From Mimachlamys varia (lineage: Eukaryota > Mollusca > Bivalvia > Pectinida > Pectinidae), in assembly GCA_947623455.1 (NCBI GenBank), contig OX392527.1, forward strand, positions 12,582,001-12,646,000: 64,000 nt of DNA. The letters are read 5' to 3'. The notes beneath the pieces are model-generated. The model saw nothing but the letters and a program-made list of their open reading frames with translations, did not search any database and was not told the origin of the DNA. The position numbers and the translations under genes were made by a program. Shown piece after piece: positions 1-14,160 of the stretch; within the stretch, counting starts at the first letter, position 1; each line of letters begins with the position of its first letter.

Positions 1-1288
1 AAGCTGGGAGATGAGTTTTAAGGAAGAAGCTATGGATATTCATCGAGTCAATTCTAAGTTTAATTTGTATGATTTACCTGATGAACCTTTGTGTGCATGG
101 AAAGCAATCACAAGCAAGAACTTTTGGTAAGGAAGCACTGTATCGCGTTTGAGCTTGATTGGCTAAAGCAAACATGAGTTATGGCATGGAAACCAATTTT
201 CTATTTATAGCAACAGTGACCTTGACCTTTGAACCCCATGCTTGAATCCCAAGCATGCACTTTTGTAAGAAAGCGCTGTTTGAAGTTTGCTGGTTTCCCC
301 ACTGGAGGTCCACTTCCGGACAAAAGGAAATCAAAGGCAAAGGGTAGCAAGGGGAAACAACTCTGTTTACGCACGCATGTGTTACCATCAAAGAGGTTAA
401 GTTGGGCGACTTTGGCACCCGAGAGCTCACTCTTATAATGAATTATTAGTTTTATTACTATTTGGTCATTTGTTCTCCTTGGTTTATACCGGGAACTAAC
501 ATTTCTGACAATATCTTGTCTATTTTCAGCATTCTTGTTTAGAATACCTAGTACAGCTGTTATATAAAGTTGTAACAGAAATAAGAGAAAGTAAGGTCCT
601 GACCTATCCCAATGATTGACCACAGAGGAAAAATCGGTTAAATGACAACTGATGTTGTATTTCTCAATAGATGCAAGTATTAAATTTCCACAATACAGTA
701 AAACACAAAAACAATTGATTTCATTCAAAATATAATGTTTATTGTACATCAATAAGTATAATAACAGTCAATAAAGATATGTGGTCCTATCAGAAAGTAC
801 AAAATAAACATGGATTCATAATAGGCACAGTAATATTGCAAGCACCACCAAAAGCAAATCTAGCAGTTGTAGTAAATACTGTTGGTCCGGCATCCCCTCC
901 TGGTACAGGAGGTAGTGTACTATTTACCAGAATAATTCCCTTAAGGATATTTCAGCTACACCATATAATTGTATTATTATATAAGTGTTTTACTAAGCTT
1001 CAAGCTGTCCACATTTAAACCACTGATAATGATCACAGTGGTAAAATGTCCATGTTTTATGCATCAAACAATAGAACCCTTTGCAAATCTATTTAAATTG
1101 CATTAAGTAATGACTACATGCTGTAGTTTTAGGCAAGCTATGGCTATATAACTATTATATATAATCACAGCATTGTATCAAGACATTGTAATAACTATCA
1201 CGAATACTTTTTAATTACATGCATTTCATTATAGCACAGGATAAATGAGGAAGTGTGACTATAGTTTGACTAAAGTAATAAAAGTTTG
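1..1288. other. No recognisable gene
   Basis: Non-repetitive, AT-rich sequence. The longest open frame is on the minus strand (201-752, 183 codons). It shows no domain, signal peptide or codon pattern I recognise and is probably chance. No exon with convincing splice sites and a known motif was seen. Confidence 0.5.
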
Positions 1289-2930
1289 AGTCAGTATAAT
1301 AAAGGATGGTGATGTGGTGTAAGTCAGTATAATAGAGGAGAGTGATGTGGTGTAGTCAGTATAATAGAGGATGGTGATGTGGCGTAGTCAGTATAATAGA
1401 GGAGAGTGATGTGGTTTAAGTCAGTATAATAGAGGAGAGTGATGTGGTGTAAGTCAGTATAATAGAGGAGAGTGATGTGGTGTAGTCAGTATAATAGAGG
1501 AGAGTGATGTGGTGTAAGTCGGTATAATAGAGGAGAGTGATGTGGTGTAAGTCAGTATAATAGAGGAGAGTGATGTGGTGTAAGTCAGTATAATAGAGGA
1601 GAGTGATGTGGTGTAGTCAGTATAATAGAGGAGAGTGATGTGGTGTAAGTCGGTATAATAGAGGATGGTGATGTGGTGTAAGTCAGTATAATAGAGGTGA
1701 GTGATGTGGTGTAAGTCAGTATAATAGAGGAGAGTGATGTGGTGTAAGTCAGTATAATAGAGGAGAGTGATGTGGTGTAAGTCAGTATAATAGAGGATGG
1801 TGATGTGGTGTAAGTCAGTATAATAGAGGAGAGTGATGTGGTGTAGTCAGTATAATAGAGGATGGTGATGTGGCGTAGTCAGTATAATAGAGGAGAGTGA
1901 TGTGGTTTAAGTCAGTATAATAGAGGAGAGTGATGTGGTGTAAGTCATTTTAATAGAGGGGAGTGATGTGGTGTAAGTCAGAATAATAGAGGGGAGTGAT
2001 GTGGTGTAAGTCAGTATAATAGAGGAGAGTGATGTGGTGTAAGTCTGTATAATAGAGGGGAGTGATGTGGTGTAAGTCAGTATAATAGAGGATGGTGATG
2101 TGGTGTAAGTCAGTATAATAGAGGGGAGTGATGTGGTGTAAGTCAGTATAATAGAGGAGAGTGATGTGGTGTAAGTCAGTATAATAGAGGATGGTGATGT
2201 GGTGTAAGTCAGTATAATAGAGGTGAGTGATGTGGTGTAAGTCAGTATAATAGAGGATGGTGATGTGGTGTAAGTCAGTATAATAGAGGATGGTGATGTG
2301 GTGTAAGTCAGTATAATAGAGGATGGTGATGTGGTGTAAGTCAGTATAATAGAGGATGGTGATGTGGTGTAAGTCAGTATAATAGAGGATGGTGATGTGG
2401 CGTAGTCAGTATAATAGAGGGGAGTGATGTGGTGTAAGTCAGTATAATAGAGGGGAGTGATGTGGTGTAAGTCAGTATAATAGAGGAGAGTGATGTGGTG
2501 TAAGTCAGTATAATAGAGGATGGTGATGTGGTGTAAGTCAGTATAATAGAGGTGAGTGATGTGGTGTAAGTCAGTATAATAGAGGATGGTGATGTGGTGT
2601 AAGTCAGTATAATAGAGGATGGTGATGTGGTGTAAGTCAGTATAATAGAGGATGGTGATGTGGTGTAAGTCAGTATAATAGAGGATGGTGATGTGGTGTA
2701 AATCAGTATAATAGAGGGGAGTGATGTGGTGTAAGTCAGTATAATAGAGGAGAGTGATGTGGTGTAAGTCAGTATAACAGAGGATGGTGATGTGGCGTAG
2801 TCAGTATAATAGAGGGGTGATGTGGTGTAAGTCAGTATAATAGAGGATGGTGATGTGGTGTAAGTCAGTATAATAGAGGATGGTGATGTGGTGTAAGTCA
2901 GTATAATAAAGGATGGTGATGTTGGTTTAG
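1289..2930. repeat. 33-bp minisatellite, about 50 units
   Basis: Head-to-tail units of 32-33 bp containing GTCAGTATAATAGAGG followed by an AGAGTGATG, ATGGTGATG or GGAGTGATG variant and GTGGTGTAA. Units differ mainly at this variable site and by loss of one A, giving 32 bp. Variant types recur in blocks, as expected from unequal exchange. The array runs directly into the next, related array. Open frames across it are repeat by-products. Confidence 0.95.
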
Positions 2931-5895
2931 AGTCAATGTAAAATGGGAGACAATGTAAGGATTGAGCCAGTGTAAGAGGGGAGACAATGTGAGGATTGAG
3001 CCAGTGTAAGAGGGGAGACAATGTAAGGATTGAGCTAGTGTAAGAGGGGAAACAATGTGAGGATTGAGCTAGTGTAAGAGGGGAGACAATGTAAGGATTG
3101 AGCCAGTGTAAGAGGGGAGACAATGTAAGGACTGAGCTAGTGTAAGAGGGGAGACAATGTAAGGATTGAGCCAGTGTAAGAGGGGAGACAATGTGAGGAT
3201 TGAGCTAGTGTAAGAGGGGAAACAATGTGAGGATTGAGCTAGTGTAAGAGGGGAGACAATGTAAGGATTGAGCCAGTGTAAGAGGGGAGACAATGTAAGG
3301 ATTGAGCTAGTGTAAGAGGGGAGACAATGTAAGGACTGAGCTAGTGTAAGAGGGGAGACAATGTAAGGATTGAGCAAGTGTAAGAGGGAAGACAATGTGA
3401 GGATTGAGCTAGTGTTAGAGGGGAAACAATGTAAGGATTGAGCTAGTGTAAGAGGGGAAACAATGTAAGGATTGAGCTAGTGTAAGAGGGGAGACAATGT
3501 AAGGATTGAGCTAGTGTAAGAGGGGAAACAATGTAAGGATTGAGCTAGTGTAAGAGGGGAAACAATGTAAGGATTGAGCTAGTGTAAGAGGGGAGACAGC
3601 GTTAAGATTGAGCTAGTGTAAGAGGGGAGACAATGTAAGGATTGAGCTAATGTAAGAGGGGAAACAATGTAAGGACTGAGCTAGTGTAAGAGGGGAAACA
3701 ATGTAAGGATTGAGCTAGTGTAAGAGGGGAGACAATGTAAGGATTGAGCCAGTGTAAGAGGGGAGACAATGTAAGGATTGAGCAAGTGTAAAAGGGGAGA
3801 CAATGTGAGGATTGAGCTAGTGTAAGAGGGGAGACAATGTAAGGATTGAGCTAGTGTAAGAGGGGAAACAATTTAAGGATTGAGCTAGTGTAAGAGGGGA
3901 GACAATGTAAGGATTGAGCCAGTGTAAGAGGGGAGACAATGTAAGGATTGAGCCAGTGTAAGAGGGGAGACAATGTAAGGATTGAGCCAGTGTAAGAGGG
4001 GAGACAATGTGAGGATTGAACTAGTGTAAAAGGGGAAACAATGTGAGGATGGAGCTAGTGTAAGAGGGGAGACAATGTGAGGATTGAGCTAGTGTAAGAA
4101 GGGTACAATGTGAGGATTGAGCTAGTGTAAGAGGGGAAACAATGTAAGGATTGAGCTAGTGTAAAAGGGGAGACAATGTAAGGACTGACTAGTGTAAGAG
4201 GGGAGACAATGTGAGGATTGAGCTAGTGTAAAAGGGGAGACAATGTGAGGATTGAGCTAGTGTAAGAGGGGAGACAATGTGAGGATTGAGCTAGTGTAAA
4301 AGGGGAGACAATGTGAGGATTGAGCTAGTGTAAAAGGGCAGACAATGTAAGGATTGAGCTAGTGTAAAAGGGGAGACAATGTGAGGATTGAGCCAGTGTA
4401 AGAGGGGAGACAATGTAAGGACTGAGCTAGTGTAAGAGGGGAAACAATGTGAGGATTGAGCTAGTGTAAAAGGGCAGACAATGTAAGGATTGAGCTAGTG
4501 TAAGAGGGTAGACAATGTTAGGATTGAGCTAGTGTAAGAGGGGAGACAATGTGAGGATTGAGCTAGTGTAAAAGGGGAGACAATGTTAGGATTGAGCCAG
4601 TGTAAGAGGGGAGACAATGTGAGGATTGAGCCAGTGTAAGAGGGGAGACAATGTGAGGATTGAGCTAGTGTAAAAGGGCAGACAATATAAGGATTGAACT
4701 AGTGTAAAAGGGGAGACAATGTGAGGATTGAGCCAGTGTAAGAGGGGAGACAATGTAAGGACTGAGCTAGTGTAAGAGGGGAAACAATGTGAGGATTGAG
4801 CCAGTGTAAAAGGGCAGACAATGTGTGGATTGAGCTAGTGTAAGAGGGGAGACAATGTAAGGATTGAGCTAGTGTAAGGGGGAAACAATGTGAGGATTGA
4901 GCTAGTGTAAAAGGGGAGACAATGTGAGGATTGAGCTAGTGTAAGAGGGGAGACAGCGTTAAGATTGAGCTAGTGTAAGAGGGGTACAATGTAAGGATTG
5001 AGCTAGTGTAAGAGGGGAGACAGCGTTAAGATTGAGCTAGTGTAAGAGGGGAAACAATGTAAGGATTGAGCTAGTGTAAGAGAGGAGACAGCGTTAAGAT
5101 TGAGCTAGTGTAAGAGGGGTACAATGTAAGGATTGAGCTAGTGTAAGAGGGGTACAATGTGAGGATTGAGCTAGTGTAAGAGGGGAGACAATGTAAGGAT
5201 TGAGCTAGTGTAAGAGGGGAAACAATGTAAGGATTGAGCTAGTGTAAGAGGGGAAACAATGTAAGGATTGAGCTAGTGAAAGAGGGGAGACAATGTAAGG
5301 ATTGAGCTAGTGTAAGAGGGGAGACAATGTGAGGATTGAGCTAGTGTAAAAGGGGAGACAATGTAAGGATTGAGCTAGTGTAAGAGGGTAGACAATGTGA
5401 GGATTGAGCTAGTGTAAGAGGGGAGACAATGTAAGGATTGAGCCAGTGTAAGAGGGCAGACAATGTGAGGATTGAGATAGTGTAAAAGGGGAGACAATGT
5501 AAGGATTGAGCTAGTGTAAGAGGGTAGACAATGTGAGGATTGAGCTAGTGTAAGAGGGGAGACAATGTGAGGATTGAGCTAGTGTAAGGGGGAAACAATG
5601 TGAGGATTGAGCTAGTGTAAGAGGGGAGACAGCGTTAAGATTGAGCTAGTGTAAGAGGGGAGACAATGTAAGGATTGAGCTAGTGTAAGAGGGGAGACAA
5701 TGTAAGGATTGAGCTAGTGTAAGAGGGGAGACAATGTAAGGATTGAGCTAGTGTAAGAGGGGAGACAATGTAAGGACTGAGCTAGTGTAAGAGGGGAGAC
5801 AATGTAAGGATTGAGCTAGTGTAAGAGGGGTACAATGTGAGGATTGAGCTAGTGTAAAAGGGGAGACAATGTAAGGATTGAGCTAGTGTAAGAGG
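2931..5895. repeat. 34-bp minisatellite, about 87 units
   Basis: Tandem units of about 34 bp with core GATTGAGCTAGTGTAAGAGG followed by GGAGACAATGTAAG. Variants include GAGCCAGTG, AAACAATGT, an AGACAGCGTTAAG form (for example near 3594, 4952, 5014, 5628) and a shortened GGTACAATG form. The first units (2931-2960) are degenerate. The unit shares a skeleton with the 33-bp array immediately to the left. Confidence 0.95.
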
Positions 5896-6232
5896 CCAAT
5901 TGTGGTCCAAGTCAAAGTAGTTTTAGAAAATATGATGAGTATGAGTCATTGTAATATGGAATCTTGATGTTAAGTAGAGTGTAGTTTTATAACCCTGTTG
6001 AGTGTCAGGTATTGCACTTATTATGACCAAGTAAACCTTGTGAAACTTTTTGTACATCCAAAGAGAAAATGCATTAAGGTATTATTGCCAAAACCAATTA
6101 TTTTGGTCTAAATTTGGGATATAAAGTTTAATTGACAGCTTCAGTGAGGAACCTTTCCTACATCAGATTGATGTCCTTTCCATGTTTATATTTTGCTGGA
6201 TGTAAACGACCAACAACACAAATAGCCACAGA
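5896..6232. other. Spacer between arrays
   Basis: Unique AT-rich sequence between the 34-bp array and the 58-68-bp array. No gene, RNA or element was recognised. Confidence 0.5.
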
Positions 6233-9200
6233 TATACACTAGAGCAGTATCTAGCCTGTCTGTGTTATACATTAGGACATACAGCCGGTCTAGGAATTAC
6301 TATACACTAGAGCAGTATCTAGCCGGTCTGTGTTACATACAGCCGGTCTAGGAATTACTATACACTAGAGCAGTATCTAGCCGGTCTGTGTTATACATAC
6401 AGTCAGTCTAGGAATTACTATACACTAGAGCAGTATCTAGCCGGTCTATGTTACATACAGCCTGTCTAGGAATTACTATACACTAGAGCAGTATCTAGCC
6501 GGTCTATGTTACATACAGCCGATCTAGGAATTACTATACACTAGAGCAGTATCTAGCCTGTCTGTGTTATACATTAGGACATACAGCCGGTCTAGGAATT
6601 ACTATACAATAGAGCAGTATCTAGCCGGTCTATGTTACATACAGCCGGTCTAGGAATTACTATACACTAGAGCAGTATCTAGCCGGTCTATGTTACATAC
6701 AGCCGGTCTAGGAATTACTATACACTAGAGCAGTATCTAGCCGGTCTGTGTTATACATACAGCCGGTCTAGGAATTACTATACACTAGAGCAGTATCTAG
6801 CCGGTCTGTTTATACATTAGGACATACAGCCTGTCTAGGAATTACTATACACTAGAGCAGTATCTAGCCGGTCTGTGTTACATACAGCCGGTCTAGGAAT
6901 TACTATACACTAGAGCAGTATCTAGCCGGTCTATGTTATACATTAGGACATACAGTCAGTCTAGGAATTACTATACACTAGAGCAGTATCTAGCCGGTCT
7001 ATGTTATACATTAGGACATACAGCCTGTCTAGGAATTACTATACACTAGAGCGGTATCTAGCCGGTCTGTGTTATACATACAGCCGGTCTAGGAATTACT
7101 TTACACTAGAGCAGTATCTAGCCGGTCTGTGTTATACATTAGGACATACAGCCGATCTAGGAATTACTATACACTAAAGCAGTATCTAGCCGGTCTGTGT
7201 TATACATTAGGACATACAGTCGGTCTAGGAATTACTATACACTAGAGCAGTATCTAGCCGGTCTATGTTACATACAGCCGGTCTAGGAATTACTATACAC
7301 TAGAGCAGTATCTAGCCTGTCTGTGTTATACATTCGGACATACAGTCGGTCTAGGAATTACTATACACTAGAGCAGTATCTAGCCGGTCTATGTTATACA
7401 TTAGGACATACAGCCGGTCTAGGAATTACTATACACTAGAGCAGTATCTAGCCGGTCTATGTTACATACAGCCGGTCTAGGAATTACTATACACTAGAGC
7501 AGTATCTAGCTGGTCTATGTTATACATTAGGACATACAGCCGGTCTAGGAATTACTATACACTAGAGCAGTATCTAGCTGGTCTATGTTACATACAGCCG
7601 GTCTAGGAATTACTATACACTAGAGCAGTATCTAGCTGGTCTATGTTACATACAGCCGGTCTAGGAATTACTATACACTAGAGCAGTATCTAGAGGGTCT
7701 ATGTTACATACAGCCGGTCTAGGAATTACTATACACTAGAGCAGTATCTAGCCGGTTTATGTTACATACAGCCGGTCTAGGAATTACTATACACTAGAGC
7801 AGTATCTAGCCGGTCTGTGTTACATACAGCCGGTCTAGGAATTACTATACACTAGAACAGTATCTAGCTGGTCTATGTTATACATTAGGACATACAGCCG
7901 GTCTAGGAATTACTATACACTAGAGCAGTATCTAGCCGGTCTATGTTACATACAGCCGGTCTAGGAATTACTATACACTAGAGCAGTATCTAGCTGGTCT
8001 ATGTTATACATTAGGACATACAGCCAGTCTAGGAGTTACTATACACTAGAGTAGTATCTAGCCGGTCTATGTTACATACAGTCGGTCTAGGAATTACTAT
8101 ACACTAGAGCAGTATCTAGAGGGTCTATGTTATACATTAGGACATACAGCCGGTCTAGGAATTACTATACACTAGAGCAGTATCTAGCCGGTCTATGTTA
8201 CATACAGCCGGTCTAGGAATTACTATACACTAGAGCAGTATCTAGCTGGTCTATGTTATACATTAGGACATACAGCCGGTCTAGGAATTACTATACACTA
8301 GAGCAGTATCTAGCCGGTCTATGTTATACATTAGGACATACAGCCAGTCTAGGAATTACTATACACTAGAGCAGTATCTAGAGGGTCTATGTTATACATT
8401 AGGACATAGAGCCGGTCTAGGAATTACTATACACTAGAGCAGTATCTAGCCGGTCTATGTTACATACAGCCGGTCTAGGAATTACTATACACTAGAGCAG
8501 TATCTAGCCGGTCTATGTTACATACAGCCGGTCTAGGAATTACTATACACTAGAGCAGTATCTAGCCGGTCTATGTTACATACAGCCGGTCTAGGAATTA
8601 CTATACACTAGAGCAGTATCTAGCCGGTCTGTGTTATACATTAGGACATACAGCCGGTCTAGGAATTACTATACACTAGAGCAGTATCTAGCTGGTCTAT
8701 GTTATACATTAGGACATACAGCCGGTCTAGGAATCACTATACACTAGAGCAGTATCTAGCCGGTCTGTGTTATACATTAGGACATACAGTCGGTCTAGGA
8801 ATTACTATACACTAGAGCAGTATCTAGCCGGTCTGTGTTATACATTAGGACATACAGTCGGTCTAGGAATTACTATACACTAGAGCAGTATCTAGAGGGT
8901 CTATGTTATACATTAGGACATACAGCCGGTCTAGGAATTACTATACACTAGAGCAGTATCTAGCCGGTCTATGTTACATACAGTCGGTCTAGGAATTACT
9001 ATACACTAGAGCAGTATCTAGAGGGTCTATGTTACATACAGCCGGTCTAGGAATTACTATACACTAGAGCAGTATCTAGCCGGTCTATGTTACATACAGC
9101 CGGTCTAGGAATTACTATACACTAGAGCAGTATCTAGCCGGTCTGTGTTACATACAGCCGGTCTAGGAATTACTATACACTAGAGCAGTATCTAGCCGGT

Positions 9201-12200
9201 CTATGTTATACATTAGGACATACAGTCAGTCTAGGAATTACTATACACTAGAGCAGTATCTAGCCGGTCTATGTTATACATTAGGACATACAGCCTGTCT
9301 AGGAATTACTATACACTAGAGCGGTATCTAGCCGGTCTGTGTTATACATACAGCCGGTCTAGGAATTACTTTACACTAGAGCAGTATCTAGCCGGTCTGT
9401 GTTATACATTAGGACATACAGCCGATCTAGGAATTACTATACACTAAAGCAGTATCTAGCCGGTCTGTGTTATACATTAGGACATACAGTCGGTCTAGGA
9501 ATTACTATACACTAGAGCAGTATCTAGCCGGTCTATGTTACATACAGCCGGTCTAGGAATTACTATACACTAGAGCAGTATCTAGCCTGTCTGTGTTATA
9601 CATTCGGACATACAGTCGGTCTAGGAATTACTATACACTAGAGCAGTATCTAGCCGGTCTATGTTATACATTAGGACATACAGCCGGTCTAGGAATTACT
9701 ATACACTAGAGCAGTATCTAGCCGGTCTATGTTACATACAGCCGGTCTAGGAATTACTATACACTAGAGCAGTATCTAGCTGGTCTATGTTATACATTAG
9801 GACATACAGCCGGTCTAGGAATTACTATACACTAGAGCAGTATCTAGCTGGTCTATGTTACATACAGCCGGTCTAGGAATTACTATACACTAGAGCAGTA
9901 TCTAGCTGGTCTATGTTACATACAGCCGGTCTAGGAATTACTATACACTAGAGCAGTATCTAGAGGGTCTATGTTACATACAGCCGGTCTAGGAATTACT
10001 ATACACTAGAGCAGTATCTAGCCGGTTTATGTTACATACAGCCGGTCTAGGAATTACTATACACTAGAGCAGTATCTAGCCGGTCTGTGTTACATACAGC
10101 CGGTCTAGGAATTACTATACACTAGAACAGTATCTAGCTGGTCTATGTTATACATTAGGACATACAGCCGGTCTAGGAATTACTATACACTAGAGCAGTA
10201 TCTAGCCGGTCTATGTTACATACAGCCGGTCTAGGAATTACTATACACTAGAGCAGTATCTAGCTGGTCTATGTTATACATTAGGACATACAGCCAGTCT
10301 AGGAGTTACTATACACTAGAGCAGTATCTAGCCGGTCTATGTTACATACAGTCGGCCTAGGAATTACTATACACTAGAGCAGTATCTAGAGGGTCTATGT
10401 TATACATTAGGACATACAGCCGGTCTAGGAATTACTATACACTAGAGCAGTATCTAGCCGGTCTATGTTACATACAGCCGGTCTAGGAATTACTATACAC
10501 TAGAGCAGTATCTAGCTGGTCTATGTTATACATTAGGACATACAGCCGGTCTAGGAATTACTATACACTAGAGCAGTATCTAGCCGGTCTATGTTATACA
10601 TTAGGACATACAGCCAGTCTAGGAATTACTATACACTAGAGCAGTATCTAGAGGGTCTATGTTATACATTAGGACATAGAGCCGGTCTAGGAATTACTAT
10701 ACACTAGAGCAGTATCTAGCCGGTCTATGTTACATACAGCCGGTCTAGGAATTACTATACACTAGAGCAGTATCTAGCCGGTCTATGTTACATACAGCCG
10801 GTCTAGGAATTACTATACACTAGAGCAGTATCTAGCCGGTCTATGTTACATACAGCCGGTCTAGGAATTACTATACACTAGAGCAGTATCTAGCCGGTCT
10901 GTGTTATACATTAGGACATACAGCCGGTCTAGGAATTACTATACACTAGAGCAGTATCTAGCTGGTCTATGTTATACATTAGGACATACAGCCGGTCTAG
11001 GAATCACTATACACTAGAGCAGTATCTAGCCGGTCTGTGTTATACATTAGGACATACAGTCGGTCTAGGAATTACTATACACTAGAGCAGTATCTAGCCG
11101 GTCTGTGTTATACATTAGGACATACAGTCGGTCTAGGAATTACTATACACTAGAGCAGTATCTAGAGGGTCTATGTTATACATTAGGACATACAGCCGGT
11201 CTAGGAATTACTATACACTAGAGCAGTATCTAGCCGGTCTATGTTACATACAGTCGGTCTAGGAATTACTATACACTAGAGCAGTATCTAGAGGGTCTAT
11301 GTTACATACAGCCGGTCTAGGAATTACTATACACTAGAGCAGTATCTAGCCGGTCTATGTTACATACAGCCGGTCTAGGAATTACTATACACTAGAGCAG
11401 TATCTAGCCGGTCTATGTTACATACAGCTGGTCTAGGAATTACTATACACTAGAGCAGTATCTAGGCAGTCTATGTTATACATTAGGACATACAGCCGGT
11501 CTAGGAATTACTATACACTAGAGCAGTATCTAGCCGGTCTGTGTTATACATACAGCCGGTCTAGGAATTACTATACACTAGAGCAGTATCTAGCCGGTCT
11601 GTGTTATACATTAGGACATACAGCCGGTCTAGGAATTACTATACACTTGAGCGGTATCTAGCCGGTCTGTGTTATACATACAGCTGGTCTAGGAATTACT
11701 ATACACTAGAGCAGTATCTAGCCGGTCTGTGTTATACATTAGGACATACAGCCGGTCTAGGAATCACTATACACTAGAGCAGTACCTAGCTGGTCTATGT
11801 TACATACAGCCGGTCTAGGAATTACTATACACTAGAGCAGTATCTAGCTGGTCTATGTTATACATTAGGACATACAGCCGGTCTAGGAATTACTATACAC
11901 TAGAGCAGTATCTAGCCGGTCTGTGTTATACATTAGGACATACAGCCGGTCTAGGAATTACTATACACTAGAGCAGTATCTAGCCGGTCTGTGTTACATA
12001 CAGCCGGTCTAGGAATTACTATACACTAGAGCAGTATCTAGCCGGTCTATGTTATACATTAGGACATATAGCCAGTCTAGGAGTTACTATACACTAGAGC
12101 AGTATCTAGCCGGTCTATGTTACATACAGTCGGTCTAGGAATTACTATACACTAGAGCAGTATCTAGCCGGTCTGTGTTATACATTAGGACATACAGCCG

Positions 12201-12793
12201 GTCTAGGAATTACTATACACTAGAGCAGTATCTAGCCGGTCTGTGTTACATACAGCCGGTCTAGGAATTACTATACACTAGAGCAGTATCTAGTCGGTCT
12301 GTGTTATACATTAGGACATACAGCCGGTCTAGGAATTACTATACACTAGAGCAGTATCTAGCCGGTCTATGTTACATACAGCCGGTCTAGGAATCACTAT
12401 ACACTAGAGCAGTATCTAGCCGGTCTATGTTACATACAGCCGGTCTAGGAATTACTATACACTAGAGCAGTATCTAGAGGGTCTATGTTACATACAGCCG
12501 GTCTAGGAATTACTATACACTAGAACAGTATCTAGCCTGTCTGTGTTATACATTAGGACATACAGCCGGTCTAGGAATTACTATACACTAGAGCAGTATC
12601 TAGCCGGTCTGTGTTATACATTAGGACATACAGCCGGTCTAGGAATTACTTTACACTAGAGCAGTATCTAGTCGGTCTGTGTTATACATTAGGACATACA
12701 GCCGGTCTAGGAATTACTATACACTAGAGCAGTATCTAGCCGGTCTGTGTTATACATTAGGACATACAGCCGGTCTAGGAATTACTTTACACT
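6233..12793. repeat. 58/60/68-bp composite minisatellite, about 100 units
   Basis: Units begin ACTATACACTAGAGCAGTAT, continue through CTAGCCGGTCTRTGTTA and end CATACAGCCGGTCTAGGAATT. A 10-bp insertion (TACATTAGGA) is present or absent, giving 68-bp and 58-bp forms; a 60-bp form also occurs. Each unit holds two copies of the submotif GCCGGTCT, so it may have arisen from a shorter ancestor. A block of about 2270 bp is duplicated in tandem inside the array (see findings). Short open frames such as that at 11473-11661 are by-products. Confidence 0.95.
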
Positions 12794-12833
12794 ATGATAT
12801 ATAGCTGGTTCATGCATTGCAATACTCTAGGAT

Positions 12834-12940
12834 ATAGTCAATTTATAAATTATTAAATAGTTTGTATAGCCAATCTATAAATTATTAAATAGTTTGTATC
12901 GCCAATCTATAAATTATTTAATACCTGGATGTATAGCCAG
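12834..12940. repeat. Short 32-bp tandem repeat, about 3 units
   Basis: Three AT-rich units starting ATAGTCAAT, ATAGCCAAT and ATCGCCAAT, each followed by TATAAATTAT and similar sequence. The third unit decays into unique sequence. Confidence 0.8.
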
Positions 12941-13449
12941 TGCAAACAGTACTGCACTTTATCTGGTAAGCATTGCGCTGTGCAATAATACACTATATAT
13001 ATAAGTGTCAGCCAATCAAATACCATTCATAATAAAGACTGATATAGGTAAAACACTGTGTATACTCTAAGTAAGTAGATCTTACCACAGTTTTAATGGA
13101 ACAAGACATTATCCAGGAGAAAATGATTAAAACAAATCAAATCAACTATATTTGAAGTGTCACCACCATAACCTACTCTGTAACAACAATTAAACAATAT
13201 GTAGGGTGTACTAACTACAGTTTAGTTGACTAGTACCAGGTAAGTTCATAAAAAATCATATGAATTATAGTTATATTGACCAAAATTTAAAGTTTTGGTA
13301 GACATATAATTACGTACCACAAATGGATGTATAATTACAGATGTGGTAAAATCAATTGTTACCTTATTACTACAAATTGTCACATTGGTGTAACCTGCTA
13401 CGTACACTTTGTATATTCCGGTTGACAAGCCATATTGTAAGGTTAAACT
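12941..13449. other. No recognisable gene
   Basis: AT-rich unique sequence between arrays. A minus-strand open frame of 76 codons (13246-13476) enters the following 19-bp repeat and has no recognisable motif. Confidence 0.5.
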
Positions 13450-14159
13450 GTGGTCACATGAAGACTGTGTGGTCATGTGAAGACTGTGTGGTCATGTGAA
13501 GACTGTGTGGTCATGTGAAGACTGTGTGGTCATTTGAAGACTGTGTGGTCATGGGAAGACTGTGTGGACATGTGAAGACTGTGTGGTCATGTGAAGACTG
13601 TGTGGACATGTGAAGACTGTGTGGTCATGTGAAGACTGTGTGGTCATGTGAAGACTGTGTGGTCATGTGAAGACTGTGTGGTCATGTGAAGACTGTGTGG
13701 TCATTTGAAGACTGTGTGGTCATGTGAAGACTGTGTGGTCATGTGAAGACTGTGTGGTCATGTGAAGACTGTGTGGTCATGTGAAGACTGTGTGGTCATG
13801 GGAAGAATGTATGGTAAGATGAAGACTGTGTGGTCATGTGAAGACTGTGTGGTCATGTGAAGACTGTGTGGTCATTTGAAGACTGTGTGGTCATGGGAAG
13901 AATGTATGGTAAGATGAAGACTGTGTGGTCATGTGAAGACTGTGTGGTCATGTGAAGACTGTGTGGTCATGTGAAGACTGTGTGGTCATTTGAAGACTGT
14001 GTGGTCATGGGAAGACTGTGTGGACATGTGAAGACTGTGTGGTCATGTGAAGACTGTGTGGTCATGTGAAGACTGTGTGGACATGGGAAGACTGTGTGGT
14101 CATGTGAAGACTGTGTGGTCATGTGAAGAATGTATGGTAAGATGAAGACTGTGTTCATG
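13450..14159. repeat. 19-bp minisatellite, about 37 units
   Basis: Units GTGGTCATGTGAAGACTGT, with variants CATTTG, CATGGG, GACATG and a diverged ATGGTAAGATG form that recurs at about 13811, 13906 and 14134. The recurrence shows block duplication. It abuts the 60-bp array with no spacer. Confidence 0.95.
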
Positions 14160-14160
14160 T

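Noticed and set aside
201..752. 183-codon minus-strand open frame in the left flank
   Set aside because: No recognisable domain, no supporting splice or promoter features, AT-rich composition like non-coding neighbours.
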